The notes under the pieces were generated by a model that was not told the DNA's origin, ran no database searches, and saw only the letters and a program-made list of their open reading frames with translations. From positions 107,986,638-108,050,637 of the forward strand of contig OV884014.1 in NCBI GenBank assembly GCA_930367205.1: a stretch of DNA of 64,000 bases, in the 5' to 3' direction. Positions 10,001 through 22,475 of the stretch are shown here, piece by piece. Position 1 is the stretch's first letter. Every line of letters begins with the position of its first letter. The position numbers and the translations under genes were made by a program. The stretch is from Acanthosoma haemorrhoidale. Its lineage: Eukaryota > Arthropoda > Insecta > Hemiptera > Acanthosomatidae.

Positions 10001-13000
10001 ATGGGACAATGCATGTCTTCTGTGCTGGTGTCGACATAATGAAGACAAGTCTGTGCACTCTACACTGGCATGAATCTTCATACGTCTTCATTAGTGAAAT
10101 ATATCCAAGAGATTTGTTGTCAGTCATGTAGGCCAGTTATGAATCATTCATAGATTCATCGAGCACTTTAATGCATCTTTGCATGCCCACGTCCTTGATA
10201 TATTCATTAAGTTAATTTTTTTCTGTATTTGTAGCATTAATTTATTTCTGTTTGCATTTATGAACTCTATATAAAGGTAGGTAGGAACCTAAGAGACGAG
10301 GTACTTGCCTGAGAGGCATCTGTTTATTAAAATAACTTTGAGCTGTAAGTGAAAAACAATTATCAACAATTTTAGTTCAAAAATAGTTTATTTTATTTGT
10401 CCAACCGTTTCGGTCACTGGAAGGTAACATTTTGGACAAATACAAATGAATGTTAATATCGGTTCGAATGGCCATTTTGTTCTCTTGGCTCTCGTTTGAG
10501 ATATCGCCCTCAGCAGGCCTTTGGGGACTCTGATTTGAGAAAGCTTTAAAAAACAGTCAACCCTGATTCACTAATATTAACTGAAAGGTTTAAATTCTAT
10601 TTAGAGAAAATTATCATTAGCACATTATTAGATTGAATCAAAAAAATTTAAAGCGATAGAATGTTTTAGGAATCTGATCGGTACTGGGCTAAAGCATTTA
10701 CGAATTACAATAATAATTAGCAGTGTAGATATTCGGTGGAATGAAAAGAATTTAAAGTAGAGGGAGATGTATAAAGAGGAGAATGCGAAGGGTGAAATAT
10801 TTGTCGATCGTACAAAAGGACAAGGGACGAAATGATTCATTTTGGCTGGAATAACGCGGCAGCTGTCACGTTGCTGAGGGCATTAATAACCACTCATGAC
10901 TGTAGTAGGATTCATTTATGGCGAAAACAAATATTTTGCTATATTATACTAATAATAGTAATTGCTACAATTTCACAGGGCAAAAGGGCATACTATTTAC
11001 TAACAAGGGCACAACTACCTTCCGGCTTACCTGTGACCAGGATGTCGTTCCTTTTCAAACATTGCTAGTTCGAGTTAAATTAACAGTTAAATAATTGTTC
11101 CACGGAATGTGATTAAAATTGGCTTGACTTAGTCTCTTTGCTGCTCGTGGTCAACAAGTGAAGGAACGCGGGAAAAAAATCAATTATACTAAAACGAGAT
11201 AGCTCATTTTATTATTCTTATATAAGACAAAGAGTATTTAAGTCGATTTAAAATCACATTTTTACAGGAAGGTTTCAAAGTTACACTTATGCAAAAGCGA
11301 GATTTGAGATTTTGAAAAACCTAATTTCTTAATAATTATATTTTATTATAAAAGGTAGTAGTAAAAAATAAAACAGTTAAGAGAGATTTGTGTGAGAGTA
11401 AAGGGCATGAAGTGTGAGAGACGATAAAGAAAGCACGAAGACATTAGCCCGAGAGTGAAAGAAGACTCTAAACTAAAAAGAAGATAGAAGAAGTGATATA
11501 GAGGGAGGGAGGGAGAGAACTAGCCACAAGAACCAAGAAGGGGTGGGACAACTTGAGCAGGAGTAATGTCCCACAGGAATTAATTCGAGGGTAGTCGCTC
11601 TTCCACTTCTTCTGTTGGTCACTTCTTCCCTCTCCGGGAAGAGGACCCACTTAGCCTAAGCTTCAATTAGGGATAGTAACTCCATCATAATGTCTTCACC
11701 CAGCCTTTAGTCTCCTCGTTTGTATTATTGTATACTGGCGAGAAGCAATTTTCATTTTCTATTTTAAATAAGTAGTTATATATATTAAATAAATAATAAT
11801 GTGTGATACAAGACACAACATCGGAGAAGGATTGGTACGGCCTAAGTGCTATGTAAATGAGCAGAGGTGCCAGACCCAGGCTTGGCTGTACTCACTCAAG
11901 CCTACAGCTCAACTTCACTCACATGTGTGCTCGCCTTTATTTAAGGGATCTTCACTAATAAATATGTATTATATGGATTTAAGGACCCAATAGACAAAGC
12001 TCACATATAACCAGGATACTTTACACAAAGAAAGGGAACAGAAACCTTGCGCGCCCATCATTTAAAAACAACGACAAATTACAACATTCAGAGTAACAGA
12101 ATAAAAAATAACAGCAGATTGGAAAAGTGGCCGGTACTTGGAAAAACAATTTAGAACAAACACACCTGAAGGCCAAGAAGTCACGATGCAAACATTGTAT
12201 TTGAATAAGTGGAAAATATTTCTCTGGACGAAAACCGCCCGAGTAGTGTTGGTTGTAGAAATTTCTGCCGTAACGAGGACGAAACGTCCTTTAATTTGTT
12301 CATCCTTTTCGCCCGTGCCAGGAATAAGGGATACTTGGACAGGGCCCTTTAACTGACGGGGCAAAGCGGGAGGAACAATAACTCATTTCTGACACGTTCG
12401 GGGAAGGGTCAATACTCATTTATGTAGCTTTTCAAAAAGGAAGAAAAAAAAAAAGTTACGCTCGAGGAAAAGTTAACGAAAGGGGAGAAATCAAATTTTT
12501 AGTTTGGGGTTTCAGCAGACAAAATCACATAAGGAATCATATTCTAATAATAAGAAGTGTTAAGTGAAAAGTGGGTATGACACATAATGGCAGTGCAAGT
12601 GTTATCGTAGTTACAATTAATATTTAGTAGTTTATCACGGTAGAAAATAACAAATTTATGCCAGGAACAAGTTTAAATATGAATAAATGTGCTTAAAACA
12701 CACTGAAGTTTCAAGTTAATTAATTACAAACCACGTATCTTAAAGAAAATTAATAAAAATTAAATACAAAAACAAACTACCGTTTAAAGTAAAGAAAAAG
12801 GTCAATGTGAAAATTATTTATTGCTGAAATTCCAAAAATCTTACCTAAGAATAACATTATTTGAAGCAAAACCTTGACTCGCTATGGGAGGACATGGGTA
12901 CAAGTCCCAATATTTTACATGGCTGCTAAGTGCTAGTAAATAGTAACTTCAATGTTTTCTTGCAATATTCGTTTAATATTGTATCCCAGTGACTTTTTTC

Positions 13001-14030
13001 ATTACTTTATATATGAATTTATTAACAGAAATGTTTTCTATTTCTTAATTGATGTTTACACTTTATTTTACACTGTTAATTTTTTATTTTTTACTTTATT
13101 ATTATCATTCATAGTTAAATTGAACCCAGAATAATGTTTTTTTTCTATTTGCCAATCTACATGTTCTTTCTCAGTTAAAATGATAACACAGTTTACTAAA
13201 ACCAGTATGACTCGCGGTAGAGCATTTGAATTAATGGCTGAGGATAAGAGATATTTGTGCTCACATGTATGGATACAAATACACTAATACATATATATAT
13301 AATAGCTGCAGTGGACTGGTGGGTCGTGGGTAATTGGGTGGACTCAAGCGATCACTTTTGCTAATAAATGGCCGGCACAGCCCCAACCCTTCTCCGACCC
13401 ATCGCTCAACCCAACTGGAACAGGCGATTGCGGTGTCTCTGTCTAAATTGTTATACTTTATTATAGTTAGTGTCAAACACAACATGTACCATTTAATTAT
13501 TTTGGGCTGTGCCCTATGGGTGAGATGGGTCACTCAAGTTGAAGGGTACAAGATAATCCGTATTCGTTAAGACTTTCACATCTTGTTTTACCTGTAGTCC
13601 ACTTTAGTAACAATACGTAATACACATTATTAATCGCGGTGTGACCGATAGACTTTTATAGCCAATGTAAATTAGCGATTGTTTACGCCGGTAATTCGTT
13701 TATTTTAGTTATTGAAGGAAAAAATTATCATTCATTGTTTAAGCCGAATAAGGGGTCTTGCGCTGACAAGTAATTATCTAACAAAGTACCCTCGTAAAAT
13801 TTATTATAAAAAAAAAAAAAAAGTGTAAATTAGAGATAAATATTTTTTTTTGTATTTGGTTAGTTTTATGTAAAGAATTAATAATTATTGATAATATTAT
13901 AAATGTTCTAAGAATATCTTTGTGTTTCAAATGTGAGTGTATTGATTTTGTTTTATGTGAAATATGCTGGAAAGTAAACAAAACAAATAACGGTGCGGGA
14001 CGCCTCCGAGGCCCCGTAAGACCCTACATC
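7008..14030. other. Long AT-rich stretch without a supported gene
   Basis: No transposon family or coding exon could be supported here. Open frames of 60-123 codons occur (for example 8101-8472 and 8226-8492 on the minus strand, which overlap each other; 12062-12364 on the minus strand), but none resembles a known family, and they sit in sequence with no visible coding bias. A TATATAAAGG string lies at about 10268-10277 with no good initiator downstream. The stretch may be intron 2 of the Dok-7-like gene. Confidence 0.4.
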
Positions 14031-14033
14031 CTT

Positions 14034-14075
14034 TATAGAGGATTAAAAGGACGGAGCACCGAGATCAGTCGCTTG
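14034..14075 (+). promoter_or_regulatory. Candidate TATA plus initiator core promoter on the plus strand
   Basis: A TATAGAGGATTAAAAGG string at 14034-14050 is followed by GATCAGTC, with the candidate start A at 14067. TCAGTC matches the arthropod initiator consensus. TATA-to-start spacing is about 33 bp for TATAGA and 24 bp for TTAAAAG. The region downstream is GC-richer than its surroundings and a GACAG|GTAACC donor-like site lies near 14297. No coding exon was recognised after it. It could be the start of a plus-strand gene nested in, or next to, the Dok-7-like gene, or chance. Confidence 0.35.
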
Positions 14076-14299
14076 CAGTCAGTGTGTGTATCCAGAGCTG
14101 GGTTGGCCAACACCCGCCGGAGCGCCCCCCCCCCCATCTCACCACCTTATCGGCCTATGGTTTATGGGGAGCACCTCTGGTTGGAGATTTGACTTGGAAC
14201 TAGTATGGATATGAGCATATCGATCATCGACTCACCGATTCCCTCCACCGGGAACCTCACAGCTGATTGACTAATCCACTATCTAGCTACGACAGGTAA

Positions 14300-16100
14300 C
14301 CTCGTTGGACGTAGCTTCCACGTACCGAGGGTTTATGTTGTTTGTTTACGTCGTTCATCAGTTTACACCAAATAACACCAAACTATGCATACGTATAGAT
14401 AAACACGGACAGTGATGTATTTATTTTGTTCTCATTCTTCGATCAGCAAACTTTAAGTTAATAAAACTCTGGTTTACCAGTTTCAAGTTTAGTAAAGTTT
14501 AAGTATTTTTTCTGTCCAATAGTTTAAGTAATTTTTCTCTCAAATAGTTTACTTAGTTTTTTTTATCAAATAGTTTAATTATTTTTTTTATCAACTAGTT
14601 TAAGTATTTTTTTTATCAAATAGCTTAAGGATTTTTTTTTGTTTTTAATCAAATGCTATTTGTTCATTATCATTTAATAAAATGTCGGTAATCTAAATGT
14701 CAATTCCCTGTAATATTTCAGGTTCCCCTGTCCTTGGGTAATGCCCTCTCCTGGCATTAATATTTTCCCCAGATTCCTGTAAACATTTAGGGGGAGGAGG
14801 AAGAGAGAGAAGGTCGGGGGTTTACAGCGGAATACATAACTCTTACTATAATAGATATGGTTATTATTAATTAATAAATAAAATAATATATAAATATTTT
14901 CATGAGGCAAGTTTCTATTTTTAGAAGCATCGAATTGTAGAAATGATCCTCCTTTGCAAGTAGCAAACAAGATGCTAATGGCAGTTTGAATGCCTTAGTC
15001 GTGATTATAATTTGATAAAAAGCAAAATTATATTTTGTTATCTTTTTATTTGATAGCCAACTCAAAATTATAGAAAACAATTTAAAACTAATTAATTAAT
15101 GATGGTCAATTGTTATTTTACATATCTGGCATGTAATGGTAATGGCATTTATTAGCCTATTTGTATCATTCCAATCCTCGAGGCATACACGCCGGCTCTA
15201 TCCGTCAGGATCAGTCATTGGGAGTCCCCGGTTCAAGCTAAAGACATTATATCGTAAATTTGGCCTAACGTAAAGACATGATGACCAATAACCATGTCAA
15301 TACTGCATGAATAAGTGTAATTATTTAGGACAGATACATTTCTCTGCAGTTTTGAATCTGGTATCAAACTAAATATGCGTTGTGTATTTAATGGACAATC
15401 CCTGTAAAAAGTCATTTAAATAGTTTTATCAGCTATAATTGTTTGCTTCATTTCATTTTACTACATTGGCAAACGATTATAAAGAATATCGAAAAATCAA
15501 CACACAGCACTGACGTGCAGGCTTGTTATTTACGTTTGTTCTGTACAAATATATTTGCCTATCGACCTATAACAAAAGGATAGAAACACTGTACAAACAA
15601 ACAAACAAACAAGCGTTGTATAACTAGCAATATGAAAGGTACAAAATAAAAGTGACGGAAGTAGATCGTAAGGTACGTCAGCCTCAGTGAGCACATTATA
15701 CTTATGAGACACATATTGGCTCAGCGGCGTTAAATTAGACAATTTGCAATTGTAATTTTAGCAATAGAACGTTCCTGAAGGATTATTCACGAGCATTGTG
15801 CAGGGAATTTATACCGAGCCGTTATTCAATGTCGCTGTCGCAGTCTTCGGAGATCCCTCATTTCTAACATGTTTCATTTAGTACAACATTCTGACGGAAA
15901 ATGTTCAAAGTGTATTCCATTGACAAAAAAAATTAATCATTACCGTTGAATAAGTTTTTGGACTGAAGAAAAAACTTCTATCAATGGGAACATTGAATGG
16001 GATTCAAGCTGATCGCACAATCTGATCATTATGAATAAGAAGAGAACAAATTAGACCTGTACGATCGACAGACTCAACATTGTTCATTGCTACTTTTTAT
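14300..16100. other. AT-rich DNA, nothing recognised
   Basis: It contains a run of repeated short phrases at about 14460-14660 of the form AGTTTAAGTATTTTTT TATCAAAT, a degenerate AT-rich simple repeat with a unit of about 30 bp. Beyond that I see no gene or element. A string resembling a Pol III B box (GGTTCAAGC) near 15231 has no matching A box and was not called. Confidence 0.4.
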
Positions 16101-16371
16101 AACAGCTTTATTATGATGAACTTACAATCTGCCTCATTGTGCTATAAGTAATTGTGCTATATGATCTCGTTCATATCAATTTACAATTTTCATTCACTCG
16201 CTCATTCATACCATATATACAAACAGTCCAGAGGCCCCCCAAAGTCCACATGGTTGACACCTCCTCGCGTGCGAAGTAGGAAGTGGAGTCTTGAGAAGTC
16301 CCCCACGCTCCTACGTCAGCCGCGTCACTGGATAAGAGCCAGCGGAGGCTGACCAAGAGCGCGAGAGCCCA
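16101..16371 (-). mobile_element. Jockey-like LINE, group A, 3' end fragment
   Basis: The sequence matches the 3' part of the group A copies at 33097 and 42307: a TTTATT-rich 3' tail, then TTACAATCTGCC, the TCATTCACTCGCTCATTC motif, CCCCACGCTCC, and GACCAAGAGCGCGAGAGCC. On the plus strand it is read backwards, so the element is on the minus strand. It breaks off at about 16371, before the reverse transcriptase ORF, through 5' truncation. It is more diverged than the other copies and no target duplication is clear. Confidence 0.8.
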
Positions 16372-16520
16372 GAGAACTACTAAAAACATTTCCGAATCAG
16401 GAAGTTGAGGCAATGTTTTCAAACCTCTCCAACGATACCGTAAGATTTTAAAGTGAAGTTTTGAAATTAAAGGCCTGGTGAACACATGCAACGCATTGAC
16501 GTTGAGGTAACGATGGATGT

Positions 16521-17114
16521 TGTAGCGACCGCTAACTACATGAGTTAAATCACCCTATACTCTAGTGCATATATATTTTAAGCAAAAGTAAAATAACAGG
16601 AGCTAAATGTATTGCAAATCATTGTAAAGTGTTAAGAAATAAAACGCGGAAGCCAAACAGTCATAAACGTGAGAGGGTCGCCAGCCGGCAGTCATAAACA
16701 GCCAGGTACCCACCGGCCTAAGTAAGAGCAAGGTGGGCAAGGGTACCACCTGGCAGCCATAAACAGTCATAAACTTAGCGACCCTTTTAGACCCTCGCCG
16801 CCTCCCGGCAGGAAGTAGAAACGATATTTAACCCAGGGCTTCTGGCCCTGAAAACCAGTCTCCTTGCAGAATCTCTGGCGACCTGTACCCGTGACAATTG
16901 TTTGGTTTCCGCTCGAACTCTGAAAACTTGACTTATTCTTTATGAAACATTTGTACCTCTTCTTTTGAACATAGTGCATTGTCGGGGTACATACCTATCA
17001 TAAAAGTCATATATTAACGCCGTCCTGGAACGATTGTCCAGATTATTAACTCGAATATTCCGCACTTGTCACCAGGGCTAGGGTGATCAGGCACCTCCCT
17101 GGTGACGCCCGACA
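16521..17114. mobile_element. Solo LTR, 594 bp, TG...CA with 5-bp target duplication
   Basis: The unit starts TGTAGCGACC and ends CGCCCGACA. It is flanked by GATGT at 16516-16520 and 17115-17119. A related but longer copy lies inverted at 53625-54687, sharing both terminal regions (TGTCGG...GCGTCAC and GTTAGCG..CGCTACA) and several internal blocks. No gag or pol sequence is adjacent, so recombination between the two LTRs has probably removed the body. A 5-bp duplication fits Ty3/gypsy or BEL/Pao types. I cannot tell which, nor the transcriptional direction. An AATAAA occurs near 16640 on the plus strand. The minus-strand open frame at 16767-16979 is inside the LTR and not a gene. Confidence 0.85.
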
Positions 17115-17119
17115 GATGT

Positions 17120-19400
17120 CTACCAGTGAGAACGTCTTATACATTCGGTATAAAGCGTACATTTACAAATGAAATAGATGTTATTGCGTACATCTATAGA
17201 AAGATTTAAGAATTTTCTGAGAAAGGTTTTAAGGTATTTTGCAGATTTGCGAGAGAAGGAACATAGCGTTTTCAATTACTTCACGAAAAAAAATTACGAC
17301 CCTTCTATCGTTTCACCTACTCATAGCCATTTAATGGACTGGAAGATCACACAGCATGTGGAGTATCGTTGCGGTGTGGTGGGGAATGCCAGGAACAAAA
17401 CGTACGGCACGCCAACGGAACCAATCCCCCACAGGATTCTGAGTACTTGAAGCCATAATTTCGGCACCGCAAAAGTCCCATGTGTACACCGAGCCTAAAA
17501 ATACTAACTTTTGCACCTCAAAACTACGAAAATATGCACTTTTAAATTACCAATGAAAGTTTATTATTACAGCTACAGTGCTATTTAATAATTTACAAAA
17601 TAACATACAATCAGGTTATTTAACCTCAACTTCTGCATGCTCATAATGTTCATTTTGAAAAATACAAGGGCTAACGATGGCTTAAACAATCAGTGAGGGT
17701 AACTAAGACAGCTGACTAAAAAAAACCTAACATTAGTTCCAATTCTAGTCGGTAAAATGCAAACAAATTGATACTTGAAAAATGAGGCGATTAATGTTGA
17801 ATGAAATAGTTTATTCAATGAAAAATATATCTAAAACGGACAGACAGAACTACGCCAAAATCACAGTTTTTTTTACAACGCCTAAGCAACCCATGGCACC
17901 CCGTGAGATTCCCTGAGTTGTCTTTTGTACAATACAAGGGTGGATTCAAACCCACCTTACTATTTTTTGCCTCATCTCCTTTGGGCGAGGAATCTGCACA
18001 CGGACCACCTTCGAGGTCCGGACGCTCACATTCCAGTGGCATCTTCCAGCTGGAAAATAAGTCGGTGTCTTTGGAAGCTATGTCAGAATATTGAGTCCAC
18101 TACTAATGTCATTTGCCAAATGATCCAGATATATTTCACATCTTGGGCAAATGTGCAATAATAAATTAGATGAAAATTCAACACATTCCTTTCATTAACT
18201 CAAACTGATGTGCCAACAAATTTATTAAGTTTGTAACCGTGGAAAAATTAGCTGGAATCATTCAAATAAATCTAGCTTAAAAATGTGGTAGGCTTGCAGT
18301 TATAGTTATGGGTTTTGTGAATAACTCCAGCAGATTAAGAAATGTGCTAAATTAAAAAAAAAAAAACACGTAATAAAACATAACAGACTTGTTTAAAGAT
18401 TTAAAAAAAAAAAAAGAAGAAATTTGTCACAGTTGTGAACTGTCACATTAGAAATTTAACAATTTAATCTTTCAAATTATCACGACTATATTTGTAAGCA
18501 ATGACAATGTTCTCAAAAGCTTGTATATTAGAAATGCTACATAAAAACCTGTTTAGTCGTACTTAGACGTTTTGTGGGACAGTCGCAATAAGTGAGATTA
18601 TCTTAACTTAAACTGTCATAAGTGAAAATATTTAAAGGTGAAAAAAACCTTTTATAACGGTACATGCTATTAGCAACCGTACTTACGTACAAATACTTTC
18701 ATGTACATCCTGATACAGTTGTTATTTAATAACCGACTAGTAGGAATAAATGTTACGCGATAATATGGCGCAGGTGTGGCTTCAAAGAGGACACGTGTAT
18801 ACCTGCTCCAGACGGCCATCGCATCCTCTACCTGTGTCTGTCTGTCCCCTCTGTTGTAGTCTAGTGAAGGGTTGCTGGAGTAGTCTCACTCCTGACAACT
18901 GTTGCTTTACCAACCACCATTCCATAATCATGTTTAAATGGCGAAGGATGATCAAGTGAGGACCAATGATCAAACGATCTAAATATAATTAACCCTACAT
19001 AAATGCAATGTTCATTTTCAAGAATTCATCCTTGCTTAGAAACCTCCATTCGCCAATGGACTATACAACTGTCGTGTTTTCTGGAGCAAAATCTACCTCC
19101 ATGTATCGGACCTGTTTGTAACAGGATATCTTTGGTCATTTCAACATCGTTCTTTTTACTCGTTATGGATTTTTTATTATTACATAAAAAAATGGAGTTT
19201 CCAGTCAATCGGATGCATTTAGGACCAGCAAGGGAAATGCAATTAGCGAGATAATGAAACATGAGAGCTTCATAAGAAACCATGCATGCATGTCATGAAA
19301 GAAATGGCCGTAACGAGCGGCCGAAATACGCCACTCTCGATCGTTTATCACGAATATTATAGTAATTAATTCATACTTCACATCCAACATTGGAAATTTA
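17120..19400. other. No supported gene
   Basis: Several short frames are open on opposite strands of the same DNA (for example 17815-18094 and 18750-18973), the usual sign of chance. Poly-A runs lie at about 18354-18366 and 18402-18415. No element boundaries were found. Confidence 0.4.
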
Positions 19401-19690
19401 TACAGGGCAAGACGTCAGAAGCGATTATCGCCGCATAATTATCGATATCTCCAGCTCGATCTGAATCGATCTACAATTTATTAGCCTTGTTAGAAAGAAG
19501 TTTATCTCCGCGTGAGTGGGACCTGATCAAAGAGGCTGTGCCTTGTACTGTAAATCAGGTGAGCGATAAATGGTCCACTTGCCCCATAAATAACTAAAGG
19601 GAGTGTGCTCTTCACCGAACGTCGTCACCTCAAGTGGATATTTATGCAAAAGAATTTCTTGCTAAAAGCCAAAAGGGATCGCGTAGACAT
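19400..19690. promoter_or_regulatory. Candidate conserved noncoding or enhancer-like block
   Basis: This stretch is denser in non-AT words than its surroundings and carries several factor-type motifs: three GATCGAT/ATCGAT-like words at about 19440-19470, a TAATTATCGAT, a GATCAAAG word (TCF/LEF consensus) near 19527, and CAGGTGAG and CACTTG E-box-like words. It has no long frame and no repeat relatives in the window. This is a weak composition-based call; conservation in related species would decide it. Confidence 0.22.
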
Positions 19691-20380
19691 TTAGGCCTGC
19701 GGTGCCGTCAAAGGTAGACTCAAATCCTACAAAATGGCAGATAATTACAAGGTGCTGATCTAACTCCATAATAAATGTCCATCGTTATGTTTACCAAGTT
19801 TCACTAGAATCGATTAGTCTCTGCGATAAATCAATCTCAATTAGCTGTCTTATTGCACAAGAAAATTTCTGCAAGCCGATCGGGGGGGGGGGGAGCTTGA
19901 ATTCGTTTATTCACAGCCGGGACTGAGGGAAGTTGGCATGGCGGCCATGAAAGCAGAACACACCAACTAAACAAAAGTGTCATCATGTTAACTCATAGTT
20001 TACGTCGAGCTGAAAATTCTTGATTAAATACACATTTTTCATTTCAATTTCACATATTGCGTTCGGCGGATTTGTCAGAGGCAGTTACAGAAACCGTGAA
20101 ACATATGTGTTACGCATCATATAACTAAAAGTTTTCTTTCGGCGTCGAAAAACTATTTACAGACTTCAAAATTGTAATGGTATGCTTCAAAAAATACTTA
20201 ATTGATTTTTTACACAAATACCGAATAGTTTTTTTCATGAGAGAGAACCACTAGATGTCTACACATCACGTTTATGGATAATTCAAAATATATAACTGTA
20301 GTTGGTAAAAAAATAAGGCAGAGGGAAGAGCAGAGATCTGAGGAACCCACAGGAAGACTAATGACCACTTAGACTAAGGT

Positions 20381-20532
20381 AGAGACCACGACCTCCTGAG
20401 GGACAGCTGAAGACCCTGAGGATGATGTTTGGCCAGCTGGAGAAGTTGCAGCTGCTGGAGAGAGAGGCAGATGATGGTATCTGGGCCGCAGCACCGTTAG
20501 CGACCTTTGGAGCTGTCAGTGACGGCATTCAG
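20381..20532 (+). CDS. Candidate coding exon ending at a strong splice donor
   Basis: A frame opens after a TAG at about 20379 and runs through an ATG at 20422. The first part reads PEGQLKTLRMMFGQLEKLQ and then LLEREADDGIWAAAPLATFG before ATTCAG|GTAGGA, a good 5' splice site at 20533. Codons here are GC-rich (CTG GAG AAG, CAG CTG CTG GAG), unlike the neighbouring DNA. The predicted stretch is a short amphipathic, possibly coiled-coil helix. I do not recognise a family. The frame stays open past the donor to 20952 (176 codons from the ATG), but its composition turns AT-rich and looks random. It is antisense to the Dok-7-like gene. It could equally be a repeat remnant. Confidence 0.25.
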
Positions 20533-20989
20533 GTAGGAAGGAAGTGGTGGAGTTGTCGGTGGAGGAGTAATTGCAGAGCCCGAACAAGTAGAGTCACTTT
20601 CAGGCAAGCAGTTGGAAAGTGCCTGTCAGGCAGCGGTCAGTCTGTCTGTTATCTACTATGCCCATCTGTAATTTTAAAACTACACTTCAATGTATACAGA
20701 CTTTTTGGAAAACAATTATTTCTACATCAAAAATGTAGCCAAGCCCCATTAACCCAAGTTTCCTATCTCAATCTGATGACAATAGTAATAGGCCATTATA
20801 TTTCATTGGTTTATAGGACATTATATTTATGCCAACAAGACAATCATCAGTCAGTCCCTTTAGAACCATTCCAAAAACTTGTAGCTCAATGTTTTATCAA
20901 GACTACAGCTGATTTCGATGTATTCAAATCGACACGGACTGCCTTGAACTGAGCAGCACCGGCTGGTGTGTGCTCAATTTGAGCGGAGA

Positions 20990-22290
20990 TGAGTTTCCTA
21001 GCAGCCATTGTTATCCCCTATCACGGTCTGCTAATCGATTAAATTGCGGCAACATGAGCATCGCTGCGATGAATATCCGCGGGAACATTTCCTACTCTTT
21101 GCCAAAAACAGCTGGCTCTTTCCGCCCTCAGTCCTGCCAACTATACTATTATCCGATAAATTCCGGCCGGAGATAACTGGTTATTCACTGCCAAAGAGAT
21201 ATTTTAAATTATAATTGTACAAAGCTGAGCGAGAGAGGGTTCACAGACTTGACTACTATTGATCAGTGGAGTCCTTTGGTACATAATGAGCCTGTGACAG
21301 TGCTGTTTGCATTATATGCACAGCCATGCGTTGTCTGCGTGTGGGTTCGAGACTCACCTGAGAAACCCGATCGTAGATATTTGAGGTGTCTCGGAATGGA
21401 CACATTTGAGCAAAGTTAGCATCTTGCGAATCCAGAATCCTTTATCTTCCTCTGTTCTGAGTTCTGCAGACTGTTTTTCTTTCTCACTATTTTGTTGTTT
21501 TAGTCACATGGGAATAAACAAAAACAATCCAGTTAAAATAATAGTGACATTCGATTTAGATATTTACGAATTGGTAAAAATACTCAGGTTAATAACTGCA
21601 TCCCATCAATACAAGCAACCAAACACTCAACATACAGACTGACATGAAGAAATGGTACAGACACTTAGATGAAAAACTATCAGGGCATTGGAGCTTACTG
21701 AGACAGGAACTGTCCACACTTCACTTAAAAAAAGCTGGAATAGACATCTGGTAACTAGGTCAATCCTAAATACAATTAAGGGCAGGTGTCACTCGTGTTT
21801 TATTTGTTTCGTTCGCATTGGGTGGCTGTGATTCCATTCAACAGTTTTGAAGGAATTAATGAAGACAAGTAAAAAAAACACATTGCTGAATCCTTCATAA
21901 TAACATTATTTTCCATACCTCACATAAATAAAATTTACTCAAAAACCCATGGGTGAGTAACCGATGCTGATAGTACAGACATGTCATGATGTCTCCCTCC
22001 TGCCATGAGAGTCAGCGGCTCTCACACTTCTCCACCTTCACTGAGTCTACTTAATGCTTACTCCCTGGTAATTATTAGCATTACAGAACATAATTAATGC
22101 ACTCACTTAGAAGTGGCAAAGAGGAATTTCAAGATAATATACCAATAATATACATAAAACAGAATAAGCTACAACGGAAGAAGAACATTTACATATTGAA
22201 TGTTACCAAAGCAAAGTATCATTTACTAATATTATCATAAAGAAATGTATCGGGTCATGAGACTCAGTCGATAGAAAACCGACGACAAAA
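20990..22290. other. No gene recognised; GC-richer block at about 20990-21180
   Basis: The first 190 bp have ATCGATTAAATTG, CGGCAACATGAGC and CGCGGGAACATTTCC words and a 68-codon frame. It may be a conserved noncoding element, but no test is possible here. A GGTTCGAGACTC word near 21347 resembles a Pol III B box without a convincing A box. The remainder is AT-rich. Confidence 0.35.
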
Positions 22291-22291
22291 A

Positions 22292-22475
22292 GCTGACAAA
22301 ACACAAGGAATATTCGGGCTATGAAACATAAACAGCGGCAGAAAAACAATATCGAGGCGGCAGTGGGAGTGAATGTTTGGCATCGGCCCATGAATACAGA
22401 TGGCCGTGGCTGCGGTCTCTCTCTCTGTATCTATCACGTAGTCTTCACGAGTGCTCGCTCAATCCGAATGTGTGT
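22292..22475 (+). repeat. Unclassified 184-bp dispersed repeat, copy 1
   Basis: The segment starting GCTGACAAAAC and ending CCGAATGTGTGT occurs again at 55797-55980 in the same orientation. The two are the same length with about seven substitutions and no gaps. From 22321 both carry the same open plus-strand frame, including AAVGVNVWHRPMNTDGRGCG in this copy. I do not recognise the sequence. It may be part of a larger repeat, a retroelement scrap or a Pol III-type element. No tail, TIR or target duplication is obvious at the edges. Confidence 0.85.

Noticed and set aside
20533..20952. Rest of the 176-codon plus-strand frame
   Set aside because: Composition turns AT-rich directly after a strong splice donor; it looks like random open sequence.
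21290..21365. Possible tRNA gene (GGTTCGAGACTC B-box-like word)
   Set aside because: No A box or pairing acceptor and anticodon stems could be found.
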